64,000 nt of DNA from positions 1 through 64,000 of the forward strand of contig JAXGGA010003371.1 in NCBI GenBank assembly GCA_038373865.1. Direction: 5' to 3'. Position 1 is the first letter of the stretch. Every line of letters begins with the position of its first letter. This DNA is from Uloborus plumipes (Eukaryota; Arthropoda; Arachnida; Araneae; Uloboridae). Shown here piece by piece: positions 47,430 to 59,154 of the stretch. A program made the position numbers and the translations under genes. The notes beneath the pieces are model-generated. The model saw only the letters and a program-made list of their open reading frames with translations, searched no databases and had not been told where the DNA came from.

Positions 47430-49637
47430 ACTGAGCCATCCCCCTAATTTCTCGCCACCCTCCAGATTTCCATCTGTTCTCAAGCTTGGAAAAAATTGTT
47501 TCAGGGGAGCATCGAATGGGGAAGTCCGAAGATGAATATATTCGCTCTTCCAGACTATCACTTCTGGGTGCGGGAAAACTGGTGTTGAAGAAACGCTGGA
47601 CAATGTGTGTTGAATTCAAGGGGGATTATGTAGTGGAATAAATCGTTTTTAACAGGAAATCGCTGTCTTTCATTGCGAGGTCAAGAACTTTTCACATTAG
47701 CCTCGAGCATCAATTAGTAAAACTGTTCCGCACACTTAAAAAAATGAATCGTGAATCTAAATTCAAAATAGGAACATATGAATATTATAAAAAAATTAAT
47801 TAGAAAGCTTGATTGTTAATAATTATGGCTCTCAATTTAATGCAAAAGAAAAAAAATCTGTGATGTTGAAAGCTGGGCGGCAATTTTTACTCTCCGAGGA
47901 CAACAGAAAGCCTTTCAATGGCCCTGGGCACTGGATATTTGTCTCTACCTCTATGTGTTTAGAAATTATAATAATAACGTTTTAAAGAAATTGCAAAAGA
48001 ATGTGTGTGGCGGTCCAGCGTCCATAAAACCCCATAGCGCTTACAGCCTTGAAATTTGGAAAAAAAATTAGTCCTAGCCCAGGGGATTTGCACCTCGGAA
48101 CGGTTTTTTTTTTTTTTTTCAAATTTTGAATTAGTTTTTTTGTGCTTAATTTTTTAAGCAGGAATTGTACATAAAAGGGCCTATTGAAGGAATGAAAGAT
48201 TTCCAGCACTCCCTAGAATTTTAAGAACTCGATAGAGCTTTTTTTTCTGCATCACTTTAAACTTATTTTCATTTTAATTTTTTCATTTCTCATTAATATT
48301 TTCATTTCTCAATTAATTCGAACTACAATTAAAACTTCCCATTTCAGTGAGAAGTCCTAAGCTGAACCGAATTCAAACTTAGAACTAAAGTGCAAAATGA
48401 TACTAGAGACCATAAATTGAAAACTTTCAAATCCTCCACATCAGTCTGATTTCTGAACCAACAAAATTTCGTTCATTGCCCTTTAAAACCACTCCCTTTT
48501 TAAGGAAATGCATTAGCGTCACGTGCGGGGCAAGATGGCGACTTTTTCGTAGAACGGCCCCATTTTCAGAGCCTGATTACCGCAGGGGCACGCGGGGCAC
48601 ATGGCCCTCCTCTTAGCCCAAAATCCCCTTACTTTATCCAACACTTCCTAAAACTAAATGCCTATTGTATATTTTATCATAAATACTAAAAGCTAATGTG
48701 TATGTCGACGTGTATTTTTCTCTTAATAATTTGATAGCATTTTTTTTTAAAGTTCGATCTCTGCACAGAACTTTTATTTCATTCTGGTATTGCAAGAATT
48801 GTTCCACTCGTAACATGTAACCGATATGAGATTGGGAGGGGGGGGGGGGACCCTGAAATAGAAATGTGCCCCATGTCCAATGTCAGAATGATCGGTCTCT
48901 GCTCATTTTATGGTGATTTTTCCCTTCCATGTTCTCCCACGAAAGCCTTGCGTGGGGAACACAAAACCCAAGCCATTTTTCCGTTCTTATATTTCCACCC
49001 TGCTTTCGGTCATTAGTCGAGATTCCGCTATCTGCTTTCGACGCGGAATTTCTGGCCCCGAAAACTCATCAGGGCTTCGCCGTGACCCCTCAACCTTTCA
49101 TCGGTCGGAAATAAAGACCCAATCAAGCGGTAGCGGGCTCATCCGACCATTGTGTCTGAAGTAGTTATAAATCACTTATGACATTGGCTTCGTGTGTTCT
49201 TCGATGCATCCTCATAATTCTGCTCTCTGTTGTGGTCTTATCTCTCTGGGATTTGATTTGGCTTGCTGTGGGTCCTGCATGTTGCTTCTGTCATGTGGTA
49301 CGACGTTCCTAGAAAGTAGGATCGTAGTCTGAGGGAGAAGAAGCACTAACACTTCAAATTGAGGCGAAGTTTGCGCTCGTGTTTGCCAATTTTACATTGA
49401 AATTACGGTTAAATCGGTGCATTATATCAAATTTCAACTGCAGAATTGCTGTGGTCGTTGAGAGTTTTCGAAAATCTTGGCCCTACAGTTGTGTCGAAAG
49501 TTCCATTGAAACGTAAAAATTTCGCTAAAAATAAATGAGTTCGTCACAAGCACGAAAAGAAGAAAAAAGTCTTTCAAACTAAAATAATCCTGCCATTGTA
49601 CACTACAAACTGTGAAAATCATTAATAGTGTCATCTA
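47430..49637. other. Intronic DNA with higher-GC islands, no gene recognised
   Basis: Unremarkable except for a block of higher GC at 48880-49320 that carries a plus-strand open stretch (48910-49164) without similarity I recognise, and a minus-strand open stretch at 47428-47619 (SPETIFSKLENRWKSGG), also unrecognised. A CACGCGGGGCACATGG segment near 48590 resembles GC-rich transposon ends. Confidence 0.35.
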
Positions 49638-50324
49638 TCTCTATATATAAAGATGACGGGCTCTGTTTGTTTGTTTGTATGTATGTTTGTAACCGATGGC
49701 CAGAAGCCCCACAGCACCTACCGACCCGAAACTTGTCACAAAAATTCAAATGTATCGCCGTGTAATGCATCTCGAAGGCCAAATTTTAAATTTCGAATTC
49801 GTTATTTTTAAATTAATTAACTAGTCTCATTTTTGGTGTATCCGCCATAATTGAGGGGGAAAACCTTCCCCCACCCCAAAACATTATATATCACTAGAAA
49901 GGTTTTTTTTTTTTTGAAAAAGAAAAGTTTTAGCACGTTTCTCTAGGTTAATTAGAACAGGAGACATTAATTAATTAAATTTTGTCAGTTTTCAATGCTT
50001 TTTTCTATACGCAAAACTCAAACACTAGGTCCATTTTCTGGACAAACTGCTCTTTCTTCAGTGGTTTAAATTTGCGTATAGAATTAAGCCTTGAAAATTG
50101 ACTAAATCTCCTGTTACTTACTTAACTTAATGATTTTTTGATTTATTTCGTGCATTGTGATTTAAACTTCAACCTGACTTTTAGTGGAATTTAAAAGGGC
50201 GTGGAGCACATTTGAATAAAAGAATATAATAATTTTTCTTTGGAGGGTTGGAGTGAATTTAAATTTTTTCAGCGGACTTCCTTCCCATTTAAATGCACGG
50301 GCATCGCCGTGCGGGTACTGCTAG
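49638..50324 (+). mobile_element. Non-autonomous Helitron, 687 bp
   Basis: Begins TCTCTATATATAAAGATG after an A. It ends with the hairpin GCACGGGCATCGCCGTGC (50295-50312) followed by GGGTACTG and CTAG, then T. TC start, CTAG end with a preceding hairpin and A/T flank without duplication are the Helitron hallmarks. Near the 5' end is CTACCGACCCGAAACTTGTC. No Rep/helicase coding sequence. Confidence 0.85.
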
Positions 50325-50413
50325 TAGTGTAATAATGAGAAACATTTCAATAAGTACCCATTGAAAGAGCATCTAAAATAAGTTTCTTGGCATAGTTTGG
50401 TCTGCCCAGAAAC

Positions 50414-50500
50414 AGTAGCCCATCGTTATAACGCGCCTCATTATATCGTCATTCAGATATATCGCTCTTTTCTTGTGTCTCCCGAAATATCAAAGTTTAT
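50414..50500. mobile_element. pogo/Tigger-like terminal fragment
   Basis: CAGAAACAGTAGCCCATCGT then TATAACGCGCCTCATTATAT and AGATATATCGCTCTTTTCTT parallel 29045-29142. Single end only. Confidence 0.45.
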
Positions 50501-51179
50501 TTTTAAAAAAAATGTTTGAAACCATTTATGAAAACGTATGGTAAACCTCAGGAAAACTCTATTCTTTATTTTGTCAATGAATAAAACGAAGATTCTTCAA
50601 TTCTTCTGAATTCCCTGGGAAAAACAGCTGCAATTCCTGTCACCCAAACGTGCAGCAAAATATTTCAGTTTAAGATGGTAACTATTATTCAACTTCGCAG
50701 AGATGGCCTATGACTCCTCCTTTTTTCAGGATTGTCCATTTTTAGGAAGGGGTGATACGCAGATGAAAATTGAGGAATGGGATTCACAATTGCGGCATTG
50801 GTTATAAAGCTTGAATACGTCACCTTGCTTACCTTTAATTGGTCTCCTAATTTGAGAAATTAGCCAAAGAGGAACCTATTTTAATTTTTGCACAAATGAG
50901 ATAGATTTCTCATTGGATACAAGAAAGTAGGTGGGTCTTGGTTTTATATCTTTCCGCAGCCATTGGCCATTGACTGCAGCGCTTCCAACTGTTCATTTAA
51001 ATTTAAAAACAAAATGGTAACATAAGGGTTGCAATAAAGAAAGCAAAGACTTGATTTCACTTCCTCGCCAAATGCAGGTGTGGCTCGAAGAATTATTTAA
51101 TATTTCATAAAACTTATCACTTCGCCAAAATGTCGCTAAACTTGCAAATATGGCACACTGGAGTTTCTTCCTTCTCTAC

Positions 51180-51626
51180 TAGAGATGAGCCGGGCTCGGC
51201 CCGAGCCCGAGCCCGAGACGGACTCGGGCCCTTTAACTTCAAGCAACTTTCGGGCTCGGGCGGGCTCGGGCTCGATCTCATATTAAGATAGTCCGTTTTT
51301 ATACAAATACAACGTTCACGGAATAAAATATTGGGGTACTTAAAGAGCGTGAGAACAGTTTTTCTTAATGGCAACAATAATAATAATAATAATTCAAAAA
51401 GATAGCACCCACTTATAATATATTTGCGATTGCTATTACGATATACCATATGGCAGTGCATCCCAAGTGGAAATTAAAAATATATATTGATGTTTGATAC
51501 ACTCGGGCTCGGGCCGGGTCGGGCTCAAAACAAGACAATATCACTCGGGCTCGGGCGGGCTCGGATTAAAAATTCTCGGGCTTGTGCGGGCTCGGGCCTT
51601 CAAAAGTGAGCCCGAACTCATCTCTA
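51180..51626. mobile_element. hAT MITE with GGGCTC-rich ends, perfect TSD
   Basis: 447 bp flanked by perfect 8-bp duplications TTCTCTAC (51172-51179 and 51627-51634). Inverted ends TAGAGATGAGCCGGGCTCGG and (reverse) TAGAGATGAGTTCGGGCTC. Subterminal zones contain many CGGGCTC/GAGCCCG words in both orientations. No coding capacity. Confidence 0.92.
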
Positions 51627-51959
51627 TTCTCTACCTATTTTAAGGAATAGACTCGTTTTCTCATTTGATTGACACCGGCCATCTCGTCGCGGTTGAATAA
51701 TACTTCCCACCAGGGCCGTAAAAAAGAGAAGACTCGTGTTTAGACAAAAATAATAATAATAATAATAATTACATGAAAATAAACAACGGAAAATCTTTTA
51801 ATGTAATTGATGAGGAGGTTTTGATTTCTGTCGTCCGTTTCCGAATACGTTTCGTGTGAAAATGAATTTAGTTGCGGTGACTCACTTTTTAAGATTATTC
51901 CTAATGAAAAGACGTATTCCAAAAGGAAAAATCAATTAACACACATACACATACTGTGG

Positions 51960-52083
51960 GTCCCGCTTAATCATGTAATGGATAAGCAAATACCTTGTTA
52001 TACGAACAAAATCTTCTGAAACATAATACTTCCTAATGCCATAGAGGCAATGTTAAGGATCCCTGCTTAAACAAATACGATAT
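51960..52083. mobile_element. pogo-like fragment, copy 2
   Basis: CCCGCTTAATCATGTAATGG, ACCTTGTTATACGAACAAAA, AGAGGCAATGTTAAGGATCC, TGCTTAAACAAATACG. Same order as 37303-37420. Confidence 0.5.
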
Positions 52084-52630
52084 GTCTATAGATTTTCATT
52101 CCATTCGTCATACATAATTTTTAAAGAGTTTTCTAAACTTTAGTTTTTAATTTTTACAAAGAACCTTCACTGTCGGAACTTTTGGAAGGATTTTTCACAA
52201 GTCAAAATTGATTTCATCGAATGAAAGAATACAAAGTTTGATCAAATTTTAAAAAAATAACGAGTCAAGTAAATATCTTTGTTATGTATATTCATTTATT
52301 TTATTTATATTTTTTTCCAGCGAAAATAAGTTGGTTATTGTCTCTAAATTTAAAATTTTAATCTGTATATCTTTTTACCAGAAAACCACCAATAAAAACT
52401 ATCATTCTTTTTTTTTCTTCTTTTTAGCCTACTTTCCCGTTAAAAATAAAAGACGAAAAAAGTATTAAAAGTGGCTTAATGCATCTAAAAATATCGCCAA
52501 GTCCAAAAAATATCTCCAAGTTAAAAAAATATCGCCAAATCCGAAAAAAAGCCAAAAAGAAATAAAAAGGTAAAATGAATATCGAAAAATTAAAAATTTG
52601 AAAGTAGGGTATTGAGATGGGGAATTTGTG

Positions 52631-53240
52631 CGTCGGTCGGTCGGTCGGTCTGTCTGTCGCCCCCCTTCCCCCTAATAACTTTTGAATGAACATTCCGATT
52701 TGGACAAACTTTTTTTTGTTGGAAAGATCTCGGCGAGTACAGCTCATTCCCATATTTTATTTTTCGATTTGAACAATTTTTGGTTCAACTTTGAACCGTT
52801 CAAACAACCTGTCCCGCGATGCTAACTTTTGAGTAAACAGTCCGATTTGAACAAACTTTTTTTTGTTCGAAAGATCTTATCAAGGATACTTCATTACCGT
52901 ATTTACATTTCCGATTTGAACAATTTTTCGTTCAACATTGAGAACCGCTCAAGCAAGCTGTCACCCCTAATAACTTTTGAGTGAACAGTACGATTTAAAT
53001 AAACTTTTTTTTTTGTTCAAAGGATCTCAGCAAGGATACTTCATTACCGTATATAAATTTTCAATTTGAACATTTTTTCGCTCAACATTGAACCGTTCAA
53101 GCAACCTTTCCCCGCCCAATAACTTTTGAGTAAACTGTTCGAATGGAATAAACTTTTTTTTTGTTTGAAAGATCTCAGAGAGGCTCATTCCCATATTTCG
53201 CTTTTTGATTTGAACCATTTTTCGTTCAATATTGAACCGT
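52631..53240. repeat. Tandem repeat, ~148-bp unit, about four copies
   Basis: The anchor AACTTTTGA begins at 52677, 52824, 52972 and 53121 (spacings 147, 148, 149). Each unit continues with a CGATTTGGACAAACTTTTTT-like block, a GAAAGATCTC-like block, TTCATTACCGTAT and GAACAATTTTTCGTTCAACA with variations. A GGTC/TGTC short run precedes unit one. Minus-strand open frames across it merely follow the repeat. Unit divergence is substantial. Confidence 0.88.
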
Positions 53241-54240
53241 TCAGAGAAAAAAAAAATTTAACATTAGCGTCTACGGGGAATTTAAGTTGAACATTGAATC
53301 CTGAACTTAAAGTCGGATATTCTTCAAACTAACTTTGTAAGAAAATGGTTTTGATAAATAATGTTTGTAAAGTACTTTTCTGAATAATCATCTGTGAGGT
53401 CTCTGATTCCGACTCCGACTCCGCAAACATGGCGGAAATGCAGGCTCAGAAAAAAGACTGACTGTGCAGACGATTTTTTGTTTATTTATTCGTTTGTTTT
53501 ATTTTATTTATTATTATTTTTTTTTTGGAAGACGATTTTTTTTTGTAACAAAAATTCTTCATTCACGAGCGCATTTTATTCTTTATATTTAACAACTGGC
53601 AACGGATTAAAAATGAAATTCGAGATATTTTATTAAAGGACGAGTTTTTTTTTTTTTTTCTTTTTTCTTTCTTTCTTTGATAAAATGTGTTTTGATACTC
53701 TTTGTACTTTTATTTATTTATTTATTTATTAATTTTTGAAAACGATTGCGGATTTTTTCTACGGAAGAACTGTAACAGTTACATTCTTTAAAAGGTGCGA
53801 CAAAACTTTATTTATTCGTTTATTTACTTTTTACGTGTCTATTTCCTCTGATGAGAGGGGTATGTTTTGCTTTTAGAAATCAGCTTTAAGTGCTAAAAAG
53901 GTATGTTTGACATAATTTTCAGTCTCAGATAATCAAGAGAATAATGATCAGATGCTAGAATGCCGATGTCGATGTACGGGAAAGTAGGCTCGTTTAGTTC
54001 TTGACAGAACTTCTTGTTGATAATATGTTCCCTGAAGTTGTCCCGGGTTGTATAATTTAATTAAGTTAGTCAGTTTAGTTATTTTTTATTTTGCATGAAG
54101 TGAACTTTGTAAATGAACTTATTTCTTGTTATTATAATGTGAATTTTACAACGTAAACTTCTAAATAAAATTTCAGAGTTTTTATAACGGCATTTATACT
54201 AGTATTTTAACTTGTTTTCCGTTTTTTTCTTTTATTTTAG

Positions 54241-54328
54241 CGTTCCCGAAACTGGGTGTGTAGTCCCAAACCTCTGGATACTCCTCTAGTTTTGAATAAT
54301 CCATATGAAGTGGAGTATTACTCTGCAG
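54241..54328 (+). CDS. ARB2A: ARB2A-like, exon 9
   Basis: 88 bp, residues 270-298 plus one base. RNWVCSPKPLDTPLVL matches the family motif after the Asp loop (NWVSS.EPLDT), and YYSAG precedes the family's conserved C-terminal block. Acceptor TTTTAG ends at 54240; donor begins GTAAAA at 54329, a weaker consensus. The family's final segment, with the His that would complete a Ser-Asp-His set, must be in a further exon. I did not find it before 64000. Confidence 0.92.
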
Positions 54329-54802
54329 GTAAAAACTTTTCTTTGTTTATCTCCTTCTTTCTTAAAGATTCATTTACTTAAAATGATACGGCAGAGTTAA
54401 CTAATAACTTCGGGGTTTACTTTTAAATAACTAAACTAAGAGTTTTTTTTTTACTCTCAACCTTATAAATAATTTCTGCCATCAGGGAGTTCCATCCCAT
54501 TTTAAAGCTATAAATATTAAGTTTTGTTGTTTTCCATCGAAATGATAGAAATCACGGACGTAAAGATCCAGCGAGCTTGAGAACCATTACCGAAAGTACG
54601 AAGAGCAACAGATCCTGGTTTTTGAGCGGGCTGGGTATATTTGGAGGAATTGATTTAGAATATTTTTCATTTTAAAGCAGAATTTTAAAGCTTCAAAATT
54701 TTTGTCATTTTTTTTTTTAGTATAACAATTTTTCAACACTATCTTTTGTCGACTTTGAACAGAGTAATATTTCTTAATTTTTAATAACTGTACAACACTT
54801 AA

Positions 54803-55312
54803 CCCTTAGTTTGGCACATATCAAAAATTTAAAAATTTTGACAAAACTTTTTTATTTTAGTTTTTTTTGCGGTAAAATGCATACATATTATATAGTTAAA
54901 AAAAATTTCATGGAAAAAAATGAAAAGAAAATCGGTTTTATAAATTGTGTATCCTGTAGGCTACACTGCCAAAGTAGCAAATAAGAATACATAAAACGTG
55001 GCTCACTCAATCACAATATCAACTAATTTGGCACTGTTGTAGATTTTATAAACAACATGATAAGCAAATAATAAAAAAATAAAAGAAAACATACCTGTAA
55101 TCGACGTGACGCCATGTTGTTTTGTTAGAACACACTGTAACACTTATAAACTTAATACTGAACGCGTTGCTTCGTAAATAGCCACAGCAAAGACAGATGT
55201 TGAAAAAGAAGGTTCGAATAAGGCTATATGTTGCCCCCTAGAGGGCGCCTAAATTCAAATTAAAAAATGTCGAAAGTGATGTATCCTGTAGGATACATTG
55301 CCAAACTAAGGG
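54803..55312. mobile_element. piggyBac-type MITE, 510 bp
   Basis: TTAA|CCCTTAGTTTGGCA at the left and TGCCAAACTAAGGG|TTAA at the right (TTAA at 54799-54802 and 55313-55316), a perfect 14-bp inverted repeat. A second motif, GTATCCTGTAGGCTACACTG, inside the left half recurs as GTATCCTGTAGGATACATTG next to the right end. Confidence 0.88.
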
Positions 55313-55539
55313 TTAAGGAATTTTTTGGCATTTGTATGCCAATTGAAACAGTAATGCTATTAAAATGTGTGTGGGGTTATTGAAAATAGAGAAATTGCTC
55401 TTCGAAATTGCCCAGACTAAAGTCCTCAAAATCTCTCATTGATGGAAGTTCAACATTTAAAAGAATGTGTGTGTGTGTGTGTGTTTTCCCCCATAAGATG
55501 TAAAATAATAAATCACTTCCATGTTATATATATGTCCCC

Positions 55540-55846
55540 GAACATCGCGCCAATACTGGGTCAAAGAAGTAAATGGCGGGCGAGAGGAATAGATGGGATG
55601 CCTCATCATCATCTGGCAACAAGAGAGGGTGCAGCAGAAGAAATTCAATCTCGGCGGCCTTTCACGCTGCGATGGATACGTGAGAGGGGGTGGGGGAACA
55701 ACCCCGTTGACCACATTCCAAACCACTGCCCCCTCAATCAGTATATCATCCCGCTCGATGTACACAGATCGAGCCATGGCCGCTGTGTCGGGGGAGCTGA
55801 TGCGTCCGGCATTTTGGTTCCAAAAGAAGTTGCGCGATATCGCTAC
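55540..55846 (-). other. GC-richer open stretch, unidentified
   Basis: The block is distinctly richer in GC than its surroundings and open for about 140 codons on the minus strand (55885-55457; for example TAAMARSVYIERDDILIEGA and VVWNVVNGVVPPPP) and for long stretches on the plus strand. It abuts the MITE at 55847. I recognise no domain. It may be an old repeat or an exon of an antisense transcript. Confidence 0.25.
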
Positions 55847-56181
55847 TACACTGTAAAAAATGAATGTTTTTACAGTATAATACAAATGATTTTATTGTAA
55901 TAAACTAAAAATTGCTTATTTTACAGTAATAAACTGTAAAATTGCTCATTTTACAGTTTATTACCGTCCATTTTACAGGTTTGAACTGGAGCCTCTGCTG
56001 CCAGTATTATTATACTGTTGTTTTTACAGATAAATTTTATGGCAATAAACTAAAATTGCTAACTCTACTACAAGAAACTAAAATTGCTAGTTTTGCAGTT
56101 TATTACTGTGAATTTTAGTTTTAAACTGGAACCTCGGCTGCCAGTATTATACTGCAAAACAGTTCGTTTTTTACAGTATGT
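55847..56181. mobile_element. MITE-like repeat built of TTTTACAGT words
   Basis: Outer ends CACTGTAAAAAATGAATG and (reverse of right) CATACTGTAAAAAACGAA, inverted. The interior has a ~146-bp segment twice in the same direction (GAACTGGAGCCTCTGCTGCC near 55985 and AAACTGGAACCTCGGCTGCC near 56125), each ending GTATTAT...ACTG. Tc1-like termini are possible; the duplication is not clear. Confidence 0.6.
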
Positions 56182-58359
56182 GTACCAAAACGGCGTGGTG
56201 CCTAAGCTCCAGGTGCATTGCTTGATTAATGTTTGGCTGTTTCAGTCTACACAAGAACTAATGTTAAATTAAAAAAATATATATATAAATAAAATAATAA
56301 TAATAAATGGGAAGAAATATGCTGAATTTTGAGAGTTTTAGCTGATTCAGTCTATCTTCAGCAGTTAAAGTCATAGAAACACGAAATCTAGCTAAAAACT
56401 CTTAATTTAAAAAAAAAAAAATGAATTTTTATATCTTGAATTCAAATTTTGTTTTTCACAATGTCGAATTGCGACTGGCGTGTGTGTGTGTGTCTGCTCG
56501 TTCGCCACCATGCAGGACATAAACACCACCAGGCCCTGCATGGTTTCGAAAGAGCAGGGGCCGGTGGACGCCCATGGAGGTAACGCAGCGGGACGCCCTG
56601 TTGCAAACTTCGAGTCCAATCTGAAAAAGGGACGAAACGACAACTGAGGTCCAAAAAGAAAAGAAATAACAATTTGTCATTGCTCAGAAAAAGAAATCAA
56701 AATTGTTTTTTCTGTTTATGAACTACGGTGCCACAAACAGACACACAGATACATCCACACGTCAAACTGATGGCCGAGTTGTGTCGTGTGTTAAAACGAA
56801 GATGTCATGGCTTGAGATTTAAAATAAGACAGGTCTGAAAATGCTTATAAACCATTTTCCGGTAAAATTTTATTTATTCAAAAAAAAAATTTTCTTTCCT
56901 AATTCACTCTAAGTGGAGTTTTACTCGACTCCTCGTCGGTTAATTTTACAACGGATCCTGCCGCCAGCATCTACAATGACGTATTTTCAAACATTTGAAA
57001 CACGTCTGGCTCCAAAGCTTTCTGGGAGCCAAAATGTCCAATAGGTCGGCCTATCGATGGGCTCTTGATCGAGCTGCTTCCATACGGAACATTGGCTCTG
57101 CGTGTTTTCCGAGTTCAGTTCCTGTTGATTTCCACCCATTGGAGGACAAAATATGATAATTTTGAGGCCGATGAGGCTTGTGGAGGACGCCCTTCCGAAG
57201 AAGGATGGGTGCTTTTGCTGAGTACATAGAAGAAACGCGTATGTGTATTCGCGGTAGAACAGCTTGTGCAAATTGTTTGATGTCTTAGTTTGTTTATAAG
57301 CTGAAAATGACAATAAGCCAAAGAACAAAAGAATATGGATGAAATTAGAATCGCTTCTCAATTTTAAATTCGGTTGAAATTTATATGCTTTAGATACGAA
57401 TATTTTAAGCATTAGTTCTTCTGCCAGTGCTATTTTGTTATTTATTGAAAAGCGAGCTTATTACCTATCGTTACCCGGGTGCTTATTAATGCCTTATTTC
57501 TAGTATATTATTAAAGAAATGAATCCTATCAACATGAGCGGGAAAATAATTGCACCACCCTCAGTAATTTTTAATTGCTTGTATTTTTCATTTATTAGGA
57601 GGGGGCTATAGTCTCCGGCTTACTATCGCGCGCCCGGAACTGCAAGCAGTTCCTTACGGAACTCTTCGCGGTTTGTAACTTTGCTTGCGTTCATCACATA
57701 CAAATTGCATCGTCATAGTGCTGGAGGTGCGGGCTCAGCAGTATAATTCTAAACGATATATTCTATTGTTATGAGTATACTATGGTCATAGCATATTAAT
57801 ATTAACGTAATGGAGTGACTCGAAAACCTGAATAGTTTTTAAAGTCTGAGTAACTCTATAACGTGGATGATTTTCAAAGTTCCTTTATCCGCAATTCTTC
57901 GCTTGTTTCAGTTCCTCCTTGAAGTTAATTTTTTTTTGACTTAATCAACGATATAATTGCTATTATTAATTTTGTTTTTGGTATCGACTGAAAAGTTTGT
58001 CCCAACCAAGCAACTACTAACCCCGAAAGGTCTCTTATGACAGAAAGCCTTCTAATCACAACCAGCTGGCAATTAAATCAAAGTAAAAACTTCGATTTAC
58101 AAAACACGTTCAACATGTTTTGTAAGTTAATACGTTCGACGCACTTGTCAAACAAATTTTTGTAAAGCACTTCCCCGCGACAAATTTTGAAACTGAAAAT
58201 CATTACCGCAAAATATAAAATCTTTTGAATAAAAAGAAAAAGAAAAGAAAATTCGCTGCTGAGTATAATAATTCTTCGGAATTAACTCTAGCGCTAAACT
58301 TTTGAGATGACGAAGACTAAACACTGATCTCAAAGAAATATTTCTTCTTAACTAAAGGA
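56182..58359. other. Intronic DNA, no feature recognised
   Basis: Contains a GTGTGTGT microsatellite near 56480 and a GC-richer patch at 56500-56600 and 57000-57240, with minus-strand open stretches that show no similarity I recognise. No splice-competent exon matching the ARB2A C-terminus was found. Confidence 0.4.
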
Positions 58360-58790
58360 TTTGTGTAATGCAATCTCAAAAACAAAAACTATCTTTGTTA
58401 TTTGCAATTTTGTCTTCATTAAATGTAAGCTCCTAAAAATATATACTTTCGGTTTTTGTTAAAAATTTGTTCTCTAACTTGAATGCAATCCCTCAAAATT
58501 GTTTTATCTCTTTTATAATTTTGACATATTGTAAAATGTCGTCTCTTAAAACTACTCAGTCTTGTTTTGATTTAAGATTCTCATTGCAGAGTGCGAAGCA
58601 CTTAAAAATAGAAACTTACAATGTACCTAAAATTTTGTTTCGATCCGGAATGGAATCTCTTAATCGTGAATTATTGTTTTTTAATTAATTTTCTCTCTTT
58701 ATGGAATACAATCTCTTAAAAATATTGCCTCTCGTTTTTATTCAAAATCCTTTTTATAAAATGCAATATCTCAAAAATACACTCTCACTT
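58360..58790. repeat. Degenerate minisatellite, ~56-bp unit
   Basis: A repeated ATGCAATCTCTTAAAAA-like core begins at about 58368, 58422, 58482, 58535, 58590, 58650, 58706 and 58761, spacing 53-60. Between cores the sequence is T-rich (TTTTGTTTTATTTAAAATTT-like). Eight units, strongly diverged. Confidence 0.75.
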
Positions 58791-59154
58791 CTTGAGAACC
58801 CCTCTATTTGCATATACATTGACATACCATGCTTTTAACACTTCGATCCCTCTTCGACACTCGCTCCAACTGCTCCACCTTCCCTCTTGGAAATCCTTTG
58901 AAGCTTGACGTTCCTACGCAAATGGGCAAACAAATGGTTCAGGTCTTCTCAAAAGCCCGTATTCTGTCTTTTATGTCCCTTGCGCACCTTGTTCGAAAGG
59001 CGAGAGAACCTTCTGGGAATTTAATAACTCCTCCGCCCCTTTCAAAAGTTTTCACACAGAACCTTGTCCACCAGGCAACCCGGGATAATTATCGGGTTAG
59101 CGGTCGGAAGACCCGCGGCTTTTGTTTCGAACGAGATATTAGGAACTTTTGTCG

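Noticed and set aside
52424..53218. Minus-strand frames with NKKKFVQIGMFIQKLLGG-like repeats
   Set aside because: They coincide with the 148-bp tandem units and show no independent coding evidence.
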